Shown: positions 8,024 through 17,911, counted from the stretch's first letter. The stretch: 64,000 bases of DNA from Rhodothermales bacterium (GCA_017643395.1 JAEPNP010000001.1:951806-1015805), one strand, 5' to 3'. Made by a program: numbers and translations. Notes: generated by a model from the letters alone, not told the origin.

Positions 8024-11000
8024 ATGCCGGAGAACCAGGACGCACAACTATTCCACGGAGAACTGTTAACAACTGAGCGCGCCGGGCCGGAGCCCGCCAC
8101 CGAGAAGAAGGAGGAACAGGGCGTCAGTAGCGGTCTGCGTATCGGCCGCGTGTTTTCGACCGAGGGTCAGGATCCGTTTGAAAGCGTAACGTGGGAGTCG
8201 CGGGAAGCAGCGATACGCAACCAGCACGGGCAGGCCATCTTCGAGCAGAAGGATGTCGAATTCCCGACGTCATGGAGTCAGTTGTCGACAAACGTCGTCG
8301 CCAGCAAGTACTTCTACGGCGATGTCGCTTTCAGCGGTCAGGATCCGGCCAAAGGAGGTCGTGAGTCCTCGCTGCGCCAGCTCATCCACCGGGTCACGCG
8401 CACCATCGCGGACTGGGGCACGGAGCAGGGCTACTTCGCCAGTGAGGAAGACGGCCAGACCTTCTACGATGAGCTCACGTGGCTGTGCGTCAATCAGCAC
8501 GGCGCATTCAACAGCCCCGTCTGGTTCAATGTCGGCCTGAGCCACCAGTACGGTATCAAGGACACCGGGGGCAAGACCCTTCATGGTTGGGACGGCCGCA
8601 CCAAACGTGTCAAAGCCGTAGACCCGTACCAGCGGCCACAGGCTTCGGCCTGCTTCATCATCTCGGTCGAGGACTCCATCGACGACATCTGGCAGCTGAT
8701 GTCGGAGAGCGCCCGCCTGTTCAAGTTCGGTTCCGGCGTCGGCGCCGACTGGTCCAAGCTGCGTTCTTCACACGAGATGCTCTCCGGCGGAGGCGTGCCG
8801 TCCGGACCGGTGTCCTTCATGAAGGTGCAGGACGCCACAGGCGGCACCATCAAGTCGGGCGGCAAGACGCGACGCGCGGCGATCATGCAGACCCTGAAGG
8901 TCTGGCACCCGGACATCCTCGAGTTCGTGGACGCCAAGCAGGAGGAGGAAAAGAAAGCCTGGGCCCTCATCGAGGAAGGCTACGACGGATCCTTCAATGG
9001 ACCGGCCTACGGGAGCGTGGCGTTCCAGAACGTGAACCAGTCGGTTCGTGTGACCGATACGTTCATGCAGGCTGCGGAGGACGGCACGGCCTTCTCGCTG
9101 AATGCGGTCACCGACGGCAGCACCGTAGATCAGATCGATGCGACGGACGCCCTCGGCCGCATCGCCCAGGGCACCTGGGTATGTGGCGACCCGGGTATGC
9201 AGTATGAGGACACCATCCAGCGCTGGCATACCTGCAAGAACTCGGGGCCGATCAACTCCAGCAATCCGTGCTCGGAGTACATGTTCTTGGATGACTCCGC
9301 CTGCAATCTGGCCAGTCTGAATCTGCGCAAGTTCCAGGATGAGGACGGTTCCTTCAACGTGGAGCGCTTCAGAGCAGCCAGCCGCCTGTACATCACGGCG
9401 ATGGAAATTCTGGTGGACAACGCTGGCTATCCCTCGGCGCGCATCGCCCGGAACAGCCATGCGTATCGGCCGCTTGGGCTCGGATTCGCCAACCTGGGCG
9501 CGCTGCTGATGTCGATGGGCCTGCCCTACGACTCGGACGCAGGCCGGGCCGTGGCCGGAGCAATCATGGCCATCGAACACTGCGAAGCGTACGCCCGCAG
9601 CGCGGAGATCGCCGGCATCGACGCCATCGGCACGTTCGAAGGGTTCGATCGCAACCGCGAGCCGTTCATGGAGGTCATGCGCATGCACCGCGATGCGGTC
9701 GCGGATATCGACTCGTCATGCCCCATGTACCTGCTGAACGCAGCGCATGAGAGCGCCGAGCGCATGCTGCAGCTTGGTGAGCAGCACGGATACCGCAACG
9801 CTCAGGCCACGGTGCTCGCCCCGACTGGCACCATCGCGTTCATGATGGACTGCGATACCACGGGTATTGAGCCGGACATCGCACTTGTGAAGTACAAGCT
9901 GCTCGCCGGCAAGGGTGACGGCATGCTAAAGATCGTCAACCGGACCGTGCCGCTGGCGCTGCAGGAGCTCGGCTACGACCAGGAGGCCACCGACGCGATC
10001 ATGGCCTTCGTCGAGGAGAACGACACCATCGAAGGCGCGCCAGGTCTCAAGGATGAGCACCTCTCCGTCTTTGACTGCGCCTTCAAGCCGTTCAAGGGTA
10101 CGCGCTCCATTCATCACAGCGCACACCTCAAGATGATGGCGGCTTGCCAGCCGTTCATCTCCGGCGCCATCTCCAAGACGGTGAATATGCCGGAGGAGTC
10201 GACGGCCGAGGAGATTGCAGAGGCCTACTCCATGGGATGGAAGCTGGGCCTGAAGGCTGTGGCCATCTATCGCGAGAACTCCAAGCGCAGCCAGCCGCTT
10301 TCGACTTCAAAGGGCGGCAATACCAAGGGTGCCGCCGAGCCCTCCGGTGACGGTATGGCGACGGATGAGCCGCAGGTCATCGAGCGAATCGTGGAGCGCG
10401 TGATTCATACGGCAGAGCGCCGCCGTCTTCCCGATGAACGCCCGAGCATCACGCACAAGTTCTCGATAGCCGGTCACGAGGGCTACCTGCACATCGGCCA
10501 GTACCCGGACACCCGGATGCCCGGTGAGATCTTCATCACCATGGCCAAGCAGGGCTCGACCATCTCCGGTCTGATGGACGCGTTTGCCACGTCCATCTCC
10601 CTGGCGCTGCAATACGGTGTGCCGCTGGAGGATCTCTGCAACAAGTTCAGCCACATGCGCTTCGAGCCGAGCGGCTTTACGAACAACCGGCAGATCCCCA
10701 TCGCCAAGTCCATCATGGACTACATCTTCCGCTATCTGGAGCTCAAGTTTCTGGGTCAGGAAGAGCAGAAGCCCGTAGCTGATCCGGTAGCCAGCCAGGT
10801 TCAGGCCGCCGGACCCGCCTCGGACATTGCGCAGGCCGACATGTTTGACGGCGCATCGGACAAGCCCCTGGTAGGCGCCACCGTCGAGGCCTTCCTCGGC
10901 GAACCCGAAACGGCGGCACAGCCTGCCCTGGCCGCTGTCTCTTCTTCGGGAGGCGGCTTCCAGAATCAGGAAGACGCTCCGCCCTGCTCCAATTGCGGTT

Positions 11001-11068
11001 CCATCACAGTTCGGGCTGGGTCCTGCTACTCGTGCCCGAACTGCGGCAACACGAGCGGCTGCGGATAA
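8024..11068 (+). CDS. nrdJ: Vitamin B12-dependent (class II) ribonucleotide reductase
   Basis: A 1014-residue adenosylcobalamin-dependent ribonucleoside reductase that makes deoxyribonucleotides without oxygen or a small radical subunit. Visible residues: the redox Cys at about 210 (QASACFI), the NPCSEY motif (414-419) with the radical Cys416 and its neighbouring Asn and Glu, and the second redox Cys near 427 (SACNLASLNL). Substrate-loop sequences such as FGSGVGADWSKLRS (235-248) are typical. The C-terminus ends with several Cys pairs (CSNCG, CYSCPNCG) forming a zinc-ribbon-like tail that also ends in Cys-Gly. It stands alone behind a long leader and ends at a strong terminator, so it is probably a single-gene unit. 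Confidence 0.95.
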   Translation: MPENQDAQLFHGELLTTERAGPEPATEKKEEQGVSSGLRIGRVFSTEGQDPFESVTWESREAAIRNQHGQAIFEQKDVEFPTSWSQLSTNVVASKYFYGDVAFSGQDPAKGGRESSLRQLIHRVTRTIADWGTEQGYFASEEDGQTFYDELTWLCVNQHGAFNSPVWFNVGLSHQYGIKDTGGKTLHGWDGRTKRVKAVDPYQRPQASACFIISVEDSIDDIWQLMSESARLFKFGSGVGADWSKLRSSHEMLSGGGVPSGPVSFMKVQDATGGTIKSGGKTRRAAIMQTLKVWHPDILEFVDAKQEEEKKAWALIEEGYDGSFNGPAYGSVAFQNVNQSVRVTDTFMQAAEDGTAFSLNAVTDGSTVDQIDATDALGRIAQGTWVCGDPGMQYEDTIQRWHTCKNSGPINSSNPCSEYMFLDDSACNLASLNLRKFQDEDGSFNVERFRAASRLYITAMEILVDNAGYPSARIARNSHAYRPLGLGFANLGALLMSMGLPYDSDAGRAVAGAIMAIEHCEAYARSAEIAGIDAIGTFEGFDRNREPFMEVMRMHRDAVADIDSSCPMYLLNAAHESAERMLQLGEQHGYRNAQATVLAPTGTIAFMMDCDTTGIEPDIALVKYKLLAGKGDGMLKIVNRTVPLALQELGYDQEATDAIMAFVEENDTIEGAPGLKDEHLSVFDCAFKPFKGTRSIHHSAHLKMMAACQPFISGAISKTVNMPEESTAEEIAEAYSMGWKLGLKAVAIYRENSKRSQPLSTSKGGNTKGAAEPSGDGMATDEPQVIERIVERVIHTAERRRLPDERPSITHKFSIAGHEGYLHIGQYPDTRMPGEIFITMAKQGSTISGLMDAFATSISLALQYGVPLEDLCNKFSHMRFEPSGFTNNRQIPIAKSIMDYIFRYLELKFLGQEEQKPVADPVASQVQAAGPASDIAQADMFDGASDKPLVGATVEAFLGEPETAAQPALAAVSSSGGGFQNQEDAPPCSNCGSITVRAGSCYSCPNCGNTSGCG

Positions 11069-11124
11069 GCCGCAACGAAACACCTCAGGGTACCTGCTTC
11101 TGTCGGGTGCCCGCTTCACGGGGA

Positions 11125-11163
11125 GCGCCCGGTCCTAGGTGGGAGGACCGGGCGCCTTTTTTT
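11125..11163 (+). terminator. Rho-independent terminator after nrdJ
   Basis: A perfect 12-bp GC-rich stem (GCGCCCGGTCCT at 11125-11136 pairing with 11144-11155), a 7-base loop and a run of seven T immediately after. It lies 56 bp after the nrdJ stop. Confidence 0.92.
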
Positions 11164-11278
11164 GGGCGATGCGCGGCGTGCTCACCCCGGGCAATAGTCG
11201 ACTCCTCCGCGGCGTTACCTGGAAACATGTAGGCCGGGCGGGGTTGAACCTCGCCTCCATCCACCACCCACAAGTAGT

Positions 11279-12256
11279 GTGTTGAGTAACGTCTGGCGCG
11301 AATATGGTGCCATCGCGGTACTGCTCGTAGTTGCCATCGGCGGGTACCTCTTCCTGTCGCGTTCGGAAGAGGATCTGATGGCCCGCGCGCTGGAGACCGT
11401 CTCCGATCATCTGTTGGCACTGGTGCCGGAGCAGGATCGCGACAGGACCCTGGCCTCCCTGGAGGAGTTCGAGCGCCGCGCGGCGGAGGGCGAGGTGCCC
11501 CCGGAACAGATCGAATGGTTGGCTGCCAGCGTTCTGAACCTGTCCAGTTCGGGCTCCTCTCTCGCCTCTGAGGAGGCTGAGATGATGGTATCCCTTGCTC
11601 TCAACGATTCGCCGCTTCTGCCGGAGCCCGCTGTCAGCCGTCAGGCGCCTCCCAGGCCACCAAGTACCCCTGTACAGAAGTCCAGGAAAAAGGACCTCCT
11701 GGAGTCAGCAGGGCGTGTTTCCGAGATGTTTAACGTGCTGACGGAAGTCAAGGGGTGGAGTGGTCAGGACAGCACATTTCGGGATGCACCGCCGGTGCGA
11801 TTCTACTCAGACCGGGGATTGCGTGCCGTGGTCGATGAGCGACTCCGGGGAGAGGTAGAACGGGCTGAGCGCTTTGACCGTGCGCGGCAGGAATCGCTGG
11901 TTGCCTGGCAGTCACGGCTGGCCGAGAGTGTCGAGGCGGAGGCGGAACGCAAAGCCGTGATGGCTCAGGAACTGGGCCAGCTTTGGGCAGCGGTCAAGGA
12001 CAGCATGATTCAGGAGGCCGCGCAGTTGGAGAAGCTCGCAACCATGCGCAGCCTGGAGTCACGGGGCTTCATGTTTGGCCCGGAGATGGAATCCCTTGCG
12101 GTCGATCTCGAGGGCCAACTCAAATCAAGGATCGGTGGCGGTGCTTTCAGTCTTTCCGTCGGGCAGGACGGTCAGTTGCGCCTGGAGAGCAGAGGCACCG
12201 GAACCTCCGGTCGCACGTCGACCGCATCGCGAGCAAACGCGCAATCGTCGAACTAG
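11279..12256 (+). CDS. Hypothetical membrane-anchored protein with helical C-terminal region
   Basis: About 325 residues, not recognised. It starts with GTG at 11279 or TTG at 11282, followed by one transmembrane segment (about residues 8-26, GAIAVLLVVAIGGYLFL). After that comes a helical region rich in Glu and Leu, a Pro/Ser-rich linker (about 119-135), and a second charged helical region (about 185-260, RAERFDRARQESLVAW and on) likely to form a coiled coil. The C-terminal 25 residues are Ser/Thr/Gly-rich. The topology suggests a single-pass envelope protein facing the periplasm. It is convergent with the glutamate dehydrogenase gene, 3 bp between stops. Confidence 0.65.
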   Translation: MLSNVWREYGAIAVLLVVAIGGYLFLSRSEEDLMARALETVSDHLLALVPEQDRDRTLASLEEFERRAAEGEVPPEQIEWLAASVLNLSSSGSSLASEEAEMMVSLALNDSPLLPEPAVSRQAPPRPPSTPVQKSRKKDLLESAGRVSEMFNVLTEVKGWSGQDSTFRDAPPVRFYSDRGLRAVVDERLRGEVERAERFDRARQESLVAWQSRLAESVEAEAERKAVMAQELGQLWAAVKDSMIQEAAQLEKLATMRSLESRGFMFGPEMESLAVDLEGQLKSRIGGGAFSLSVGQDGQLRLESRGTGTSGRTSTASRANAQSSN

Positions 12257-12259
12257 GGT

Positions 12260-13666
12260 CTACGGGAAGATTCCCATCTCTTCGTAGGCGACGGCAATCT
12301 TGTTGATTGCCACGACGAAGGCGGCGGTGCGCAGGTCGGTCTTTTCAGCTCGCGCCGTGCGGGCGATCTGGTGGTAGGCCGAGATCATGGTCTCTTCCAG
12401 ACCGCTGTTTACGAGATCCACCTCGTCTCCGCCGGAAACCGCCTCCTCAACGAGCTTATCGTCCAGCTTGACGCCGGTGGCTTTCTCGATGGCCCGGAGG
12501 ACGCGCTCGCTGCTTGATTGCGCGAACCGCTTGTTCATACGTCCGAAGCGAACATGGCTGAGGTTGCGAAGCCATTCAAAGTAGGAGACGGTGACACCGC
12601 CGGCGTTCAGATACACATCCGGAAGGATCAGAACGCCCTTTTCCAGCAGGATGGCGTCTCCATCCGCCGTTACCGGCCCATTCGCGCCCTCACCAATGAT
12701 TTTCGCCTTGATGCGGCTTGCGTTGTCGGTGGTTATCTGACCCTCAAGGGCGGCCGGCACAAGGATGTCACAGGGCAACTCAAGCGCATCCGATGACGCC
12801 TTCAGATCTGTTGCACCCGGGAATCCCAGGATCGACCCGGTCGACTTACGGTGCGCAACTACCGCCTTGACGTCGAGCCCCGCCGGGTTGTGGATCGCGC
12901 CCTCGTACTCGGCCAGGGCGACGATTTTTGCACCTCCTTCCTGCAGATAGAGGGCGGCGTGATACCCCACATTGCCGAGGCCCTGCACGACCGCAGTTTT
13001 GTCGTCAAGGCCGGTGCTGAGGCCCAGAGCGTCCATGGCCTCCTTGTCCCGACACGCTTCGCGAATCCCGAAGAAGACGCCCCGGCCGGTGGCCTCGGTA
13101 CGCCCATGGATGCCCCCCTGTCCGATGGGCTTTCCAGTCACACACGCCAGCGCGTCGAGGGGATCATCCGTAAATGAGTTGTAGGTATCCAGTATCCAGG
13201 CCATCTCCTTGCCTGAAGTACCATAGTCAGGCGCAGGCACATCCACGCCGGGACCGATCAGGTTCTTTTTCAGCATCTCGTAGGTCAGCCGCCTCGTGAT
13301 GCGCTCGATCTCGGTGGTCGAATAGTCCCGCCGATCAATTTTGACACCACCCTTGGCTCCCCCGAACGGCACGTCGACAATCGCGCACTTGAAGGTCATG
13401 AGCGTAGCCAGGGCGATCACCTCATCCTCGTTGACGCTGGGTGCGTAGCGAATTCCACCCTTGACCGGCAGCTTGTGATGGCTGTGCTCAGCCCTCCAGG
13501 CTTTCACCACGCCGATGGAGCCATCGTCCCTCTTGAGAGGGAATTCCATGGCGTACACGGAGTTGCAGATTCGGATCTGCGCCAGGAGACCCGGGGAGTG
13601 CCGGGTGTGCGCGCCGGCCTTCTCGTACATGCGATAGACCTGATCCAGGAAGCTGACGTTGCTCAT
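12260..13666 (-). CDS. gdhA: Glutamate dehydrogenase (Glu/Leu/Phe/Val dehydrogenase family)
   Basis: A 468-residue hexameric-type glutamate dehydrogenase, interconverting glutamate and 2-oxoglutarate plus ammonia. Substrate and catalytic residues are present: KLPVKGGIRYAP with the substrate Lys at 69, TFKCAIVDVPFGGAKGG (91-107) with Lys93 and catalytic Lys105, and the PAPD acid at about 147. The nucleotide-binding domain has VVQGLGNVGYHAA (227-239). Cofactor preference was not determined. The ATG at 13666 gives MSNVSFLDQVYRMYEKAG; the frame is open further upstream but overlaps aroE and lacks family features. It is divergent from aroE with 90 bp between starts. Confidence 0.93.
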   Translation of the reverse strand: MSNVSFLDQVYRMYEKAGAHTRHSPGLLAQIRICNSVYAMEFPLKRDDGSIGVVKAWRAEHSHHKLPVKGGIRYAPSVNEDEVIALATLMTFKCAIVDVPFGGAKGGVKIDRRDYSTTEIERITRRLTYEMLKKNLIGPGVDVPAPDYGTSGKEMAWILDTYNSFTDDPLDALACVTGKPIGQGGIHGRTEATGRGVFFGIREACRDKEAMDALGLSTGLDDKTAVVQGLGNVGYHAALYLQEGGAKIVALAEYEGAIHNPAGLDVKAVVAHRKSTGSILGFPGATDLKASSDALELPCDILVPAALEGQITTDNASRIKAKIIGEGANGPVTADGDAILLEKGVLILPDVYLNAGGVTVSYFEWLRNLSHVRFGRMNKRFAQSSSERVLRAIEKATGVKLDDKLVEEAVSGGDEVDLVNSGLEETMISAYHQIARTARAEKTDLRTAAFVVAINKIAVAYEEMGIFP

Positions 13667-13756
13667 CGTTGGTGCTGACTTGCGCGTGACGGAGAGCACA
13701 AACGGTACTGCCGGTCCCCGCATCCGGGCAAGGGCTCGTCGCTTTATCTTCCGGCC

Positions 13757-14590
13757 ATGCAGTCTCCCCTCTATGTGCTGCTGGGGCACCCGGTGGCACA
13801 TTCCCTGTCTCCGGCAATTCATAACACGGCACTGGCCGAAATCGGGCTGGCCGGGCGGTACGAAGCATGGGACGTGAGCCCGCAGGAAGTGGGGAGCGTG
13901 CTCCGGGATTGGCGCGGGAGTGCGGTGGCCGGTGCCAACGTCACGGTGCCGCACAAACAGGCTGTGATTCCGTTTCTGACCGAGCTCTCTCCAGCTGCGA
14001 GCCAGATCGGAGCTGTTAACACGATCGTTGTTTCCGGTGACCAGAGGATCGGACACAACACCGACTTTGCGGGCTTCCTTCAGCCCCTGACCGAGTCCCA
14101 CGAGAAGGTCCTGATACTCGGTGCCGGAGGATCGGCCAGAGCTGTTCTTTACGCGCTCTGCCAGCACACGGATGCACGACATGTCGTGGTGTGTTCCCGC
14201 AAGACACAAAGATCAAGACTGCTCATTGACTCGATGGACTCCATGTGCGTTACTGCATCCGTTGCGCCCTGGGAAAAACGAACCGAGCTGGCACCGCTCG
14301 CGGATCTCGTGGTCAACACTACACCGGTGGGCATGGCGCCCCACGCGGACTCCAGCCCGCTGGAGGCTGTGAACTGGCGTGCCGAGCAAACGGTGTACGA
14401 TCTGATCTATACCCCTCGACCCACTCGACTCTTGACGCAGGCCGCTTCATGCGGTGCCACCATCATTGATGGCCTGGCCATGCTGATTGGCCAGGCGGAC
14501 GCGGCTTTCCGTCTCTGGACGGGACATGCGATGCCCCTGCCCGCGGTACGCCATGCAGTCGAGGCGGCTCTCAGTCCCTCAACGAAGTGA
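13757..14590 (+). CDS. aroE: Shikimate dehydrogenase
   Basis: A 277-residue enzyme that reduces 3-dehydroshikimate to shikimate with NADPH in aromatic amino acid synthesis. The shikimate-binding SLSP (16-19), NVTVPHK (61-67) with catalytic Lys67, and NTD (101-103) with Asp103 are all present, as is the NADP-binding GAGGSARA (122-129). Length is normal for the family. The stop is embedded in the GTG start of the Rieske oxygenase gene (GTGA overlap), so the two are probably co-translated, although no metabolic link between them is obvious. Confidence 0.95.
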   Translation: MQSPLYVLLGHPVAHSLSPAIHNTALAEIGLAGRYEAWDVSPQEVGSVLRDWRGSAVAGANVTVPHKQAVIPFLTELSPAASQIGAVNTIVVSGDQRIGHNTDFAGFLQPLTESHEKVLILGAGGSARAVLYALCQHTDARHVVVCSRKTQRSRLLIDSMDSMCVTASVAPWEKRTELAPLADLVVNTTPVGMAPHADSSPLEAVNWRAEQTVYDLIYTPRPTRLLTQAASCGATIIDGLAMLIGQADAAFRLWTGHAMPLPAVRHAVEAALSPSTK

Positions 14591-15699
14591 CCCTTCCGCT
14601 TCCGGATCTCGACGAAAAGTCGCTCCAGGTACAGCCCCTCGCCAGGGCAGACACCATTCCCAGCTCGTGGTACGTGCACCCTGGTTTTCACCGTTTTGAC
14701 CAGCAGCACGTGCTGGCCCGCGGATGGCAATACGTGTGTGCAGAGACACAATTGACCGAGCCGGGCCAGTATGTATCCGAGATCATCGCGGGCGAGCCCA
14801 TCGTTTTGGTGCGGGACGACCAGGGCAGGCTGAGGGCCTGGTTCAATGTGTGCAAACACCGGGGTGGACCGCTGGTTACCGATGCCTGTGGGCACACGCG
14901 CATGTTGCAGTGCAAGTACCACGGGTGGACGTATCGGCTGGACGGCTCCCTGCGCGGCGTGCCGCGATTCGACAGAACCGAGCTGTTCGACAAGCGGGAC
15001 TTCGGCCTGCGGGAGGCCCGGATAGTGGCCTGGCAGGGCATGGTGTTCGTGTGCCTGCAGGAAGAGCCCGATGTCGGATTTGAGGATTACGTCAGCGGAA
15101 TAGCGGAGCGCATCCATCCCATCCGACTTTCCGAACTCCGGTTTGAGCAGCGCCAGGTCTACGATGTGGCCTGCAACTGGAAGGTGTATGTGGACAACTA
15201 TCTCGAGGGCTACCACCTCCCCCTGGTCCATCCGGAGCTCTGTGACGTGCTTGACTACCGCAACTACGTGACCGAGACCTATCCCTCTTACTCGTTGCAG
15301 TACAGCCCGTTACAGGAAGGCGAGAACCCGTACGGCAGCACAGAGGGGGAGGCCTTCTACTACTGCCTGTTTCCCAACTTCATGCTGAACATCCTGCCCG
15401 GGCGAGTGCAGGTGAACAGCGTGGTGCCGGTTTCTCACGATAGGTGCCAGGTCATCTTCGACTACTACTTCCGGGAGGGCACGCCGCAGACCGTGATTGA
15501 CGAAGACGTGTCGTTCAGTGACAAGGTGCAGGCCGAAGACGTCGAGATCTGCGAGTTCGTACAGCGCGGGCTGGCCTCCAGCGCCTACGACAAGGGCCGC
15601 TTCTCGGCGGATGCGGAGCCTGGGGTCTACCACTTCCAAAGCATTCTGAAGGGGGCCTACAAGCGAGCGATGGAGCGGGAGCGCGGAGTGCCCGCGTAG
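14587..15699 (+). CDS. Rieske non-heme iron oxygenase, alpha subunit
   Basis: A 370-residue ring-hydroxylating-type oxygenase. The Rieske cluster ligands are Cys89-x-His91 and Cys109-x2-His112 (CKH and CKYH). The mononuclear iron site is in NWKVYVDNYLEGYHLPLVHPEL: bridging Asp203, His210 and His215, with a C-terminal acidic residue expected as third ligand. Such enzymes need a reductase; none is adjacent. The substrate cannot be named: aromatic compounds and quaternary amines are both used by relatives. The GTG start lies inside the aroE stop (4-bp overlap). The last codons contain one copy of a 15-bp sequence repeated just after the stop. Confidence 0.88.
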   Translation: MTLPLPDLDEKSLQVQPLARADTIPSSWYVHPGFHRFDQQHVLARGWQYVCAETQLTEPGQYVSEIIAGEPIVLVRDDQGRLRAWFNVCKHRGGPLVTDACGHTRMLQCKYHGWTYRLDGSLRGVPRFDRTELFDKRDFGLREARIVAWQGMVFVCLQEEPDVGFEDYVSGIAERIHPIRLSELRFEQRQVYDVACNWKVYVDNYLEGYHLPLVHPELCDVLDYRNYVTETYPSYSLQYSPLQEGENPYGSTEGEAFYYCLFPNFMLNILPGRVQVNSVVPVSHDRCQVIFDYYFREGTPQTVIDEDVSFSDKVQAEDVEICEFVQRGLASSAYDKGRFSADAEPGVYHFQSILKGAYKRAMERERGVPA

Positions 15700-15725
15700 C
15701 GCGTCGGGGGGCGCGGAGTGCCCGC
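15681..15725. repeat. 15-bp direct repeat across a gene end
   Basis: GCGCGGAGTGCCCGC occurs at 15681-15695 (last codons of the Rieske gene) and again at 15711-15725 in the spacer, a 30-bp period. It looks like a small duplication at the 3' end of the gene. Confidence 0.55.
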
Positions 15726-15751
15726 CCTGGTCGTTTGGAGCCAAGTGCCGC

Positions 15752-17857
15752 CTATCGATCCCTGCCCGGCCGGTAGGTGCGCACGGCCGCCGCCCTCACC
15801 TCCTCCTCCGTGAACGGCGTTTCTTTCAGCTGCCGCTGCACAAAGAGCTCGGCCTGATCGGCATAGTGCGGACTCTCAGGCCTCGAAATGGCGCTGCCGA
15901 ACACGTTGATGCTCTCCGAGCGCACGGGTCCATCCTGGTCGAAGGCGGCCAGAAGGACGTACGAATCACCCTGAAAGCCGACAAGACGCCCGTCCTCGGA
16001 CCGGTTGCCATAGACCGCATGCAGCACGTCCGGTGCACCCCCAAGACCAAGGTCCACGTCACCGCGACGCAGTCGGTTTACCTCCGCCCACGTGGGGGTC
16101 AACGTGCCGTGGTGCTCGAGCAGCCAGGCAGCCGTTTCCCGCAACCGAGTCATCAGCGCCGTGGTGGATATCGCCTCACCGTACTGGTCCAGGAAGGGTC
16201 GCAGCGTGCCAACGGCCAGAGCGGCCTCCCGGTTGTCGGGATCGGTGCCGAGGTCCCAACCCGCCAGCACGGCTACCGCCTCCCGGGCCAGCGAATCGCC
16301 CGGAGACGCAAAGCGCAGTTGCCGCACAAGGCGCGCCGCGCGCGACTCGACGGCATAGCGCATGTCGTACTTGTAGGCCTTGAACTCCTCCCAGGTCACG
16401 TCCGTGTCCGCCGAGAAGAGCTCCAGCGCGCGCATGGCGCGGTTGGTCTGATGCGTCTCAATGCCGGCCGAGGTCGGGAAGTCCAGCACAGACGGATCCG
16501 CTTCCGTCCCGGTGGCCAGGAAGGGCGTGCTGTTGGCATTCTGCACAAAGCCCACCTCCGGGTTCACGACCCGCGGCAGATCCTCGAAAGGGAGATACTC
16601 CTGCCAGATGGCCACGCTTGAATCTCCACGCGCCCTGCCGGACCAGTCAAACCCCGGTTCACGGATGGGGATGCGAGCGTTGTACAGATACTGTATTTGC
16701 CCCTCGCGGTCTGCATAGACCGTGTTGAATACCGGGATGGCCTGGCGGGACATAGCCGCTTGCCATTCCTCCATGGTCGTGGCCCGATTCATCGCGTACC
16801 ACTGGGCTACCTGTCCCGCATCGCCCCATCCGCTGAATCGAACGGCGACGGCGCCTGTGTCAGACCGCACCACCGGCCCGTGCGCAGACCAGGTCAGGTC
16901 GCGATCGAAGGTCCACTCCAGCATGCCGACCAGGCGAACCGGGATGTTGGCCTGTTCTTTCAGGAAAGGCACCCATTCGCCGTCCTGCAGATAGAGGTCC
17001 GGATTCTCGGGATGAACCGTGAGGGTGTAGAGATCCACGACATCCGGGTTGTTGACCGTGTGGGCCCATCCCAGGTGCTGGTTGTGTCCGTGAAGGATTA
17101 CGGGAGACCCGGGAAACGTGCCTCCCAGCATGTTCAGACCTTCGCGACTCATGAGGTGAGCCTCGTACCACGCAACGGGTCCTGTCCAGGGCTGATGGGA
17201 GTTCACGGCCAGATAGGTCCGACCATCCGCGGTGCGGGAAGGAGCGACGGCAAAGGCGTTGGAGCCGGTCGCTTCGGTGGAGTCCGGCGGATCTGCCCCC
17301 AGGTCGGCCTCCTCAAACAGGGTTGCGAGAACACGTTCCAATCCGAAGAAAAGAGGTGTCTTGTGCACAAAGCCCGCCACGACATCCCTACCCGTCATCG
17401 GCCAGATCCCCCGCAAGGCTTCGTCGGCATGTTGGGCGGCGTACACGTTGAGCCCGTCGGCATAGGCATCACACAGCGCCTTGGTCGCCGAGTCCATGGC
17501 AGCGTAGCCCTCCTCGGTGATCTGCTCAACCCGAAGCAAGGCCACCATGTAGTCATTCGGACCGCCTTCAGAACCCAGCATGCTCGCCAGTCGGCCACGC
17601 GCCGCCACAAGGGAGCCCTGAATGGTGGTGAAGTCGTCCTCTGCGTGCGCGTAGGCCAGTCCGAACGCCGCGTCGGCGTCTGTTTCTCCGAGGATGTGCG
17701 GTACGCCCCATTCGTCCCGCATGATTTCCACGTCATACAGGTCCGCGCGCTCGGCCAGTTCTGAAGGCACTTTTCCCTGACTGCGAATCTGATGCGCCAT
17801 GAAGTACGCAATCAGGAACGCGATCAGGATGTACAGCCACCGGCGGCGAATACTCAT
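15752..17857 (-). CDS. Penicillin acylase family (Ntn) hydrolase
   Basis: A 701-residue membrane-anchored or exported precursor of the penicillin amidase family. Residues 7-21 form a hydrophobic anchor. The alpha-chain region contains VEIMRDEWGVPHILGETDADAAFGLAYAHAEDD (43-75), a family signature. The nucleophile is Ser199 in ATGSNAFAV, where autoprocessing would expose the N-terminal Ser of the beta chain; NPDVVDLY follows the HTVNN motif with the conserved Asn. Relatives cleave penicillin G, acyl-homoserine lactones or other amides; the substrate here is unknown. It is divergent from nadE with a 54-bp gap between starts. Confidence 0.9.
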   Translation of the reverse strand: MSIRRRWLYILIAFLIAYFMAHQIRSQGKVPSELAERADLYDVEIMRDEWGVPHILGETDADAAFGLAYAHAEDDFTTIQGSLVAARGRLASMLGSEGGPNDYMVALLRVEQITEEGYAAMDSATKALCDAYADGLNVYAAQHADEALRGIWPMTGRDVVAGFVHKTPLFFGLERVLATLFEEADLGADPPDSTEATGSNAFAVAPSRTADGRTYLAVNSHQPWTGPVAWYEAHLMSREGLNMLGGTFPGSPVILHGHNQHLGWAHTVNNPDVVDLYTLTVHPENPDLYLQDGEWVPFLKEQANIPVRLVGMLEWTFDRDLTWSAHGPVVRSDTGAVAVRFSGWGDAGQVAQWYAMNRATTMEEWQAAMSRQAIPVFNTVYADREGQIQYLYNARIPIREPGFDWSGRARGDSSVAIWQEYLPFEDLPRVVNPEVGFVQNANSTPFLATGTEADPSVLDFPTSAGIETHQTNRAMRALELFSADTDVTWEEFKAYKYDMRYAVESRAARLVRQLRFASPGDSLAREAVAVLAGWDLGTDPDNREAALAVGTLRPFLDQYGEAISTTALMTRLRETAAWLLEHHGTLTPTWAEVNRLRRGDVDLGLGGAPDVLHAVYGNRSEDGRLVGFQGDSYVLLAAFDQDGPVRSESINVFGSAISRPESPHYADQAELFVQRQLKETPFTEEEVRAAAVRTYRPGRDR

Positions 17858-17911
17858 GACGAGTGCGGCTTGGGGACGGCACCGCCCGTGTCCAGACGCG
17901 TACCAAAGAGC

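Noticed and set aside
7634..8047. A 137-codon open frame on the minus strand upstream of nrdJ
   Set aside because: It overlaps the nrdJ start, has Arg/Pro/Ser-rich composition without protein-like patterning, and lies across repeats and a T run typical of non-coding DNA.
12260..14209. N-terminal extension of glutamate dehydrogenase by 181 codons
   Set aside because: The extra part overlaps aroE on the other strand and shows no domain; the family start is at 13666.
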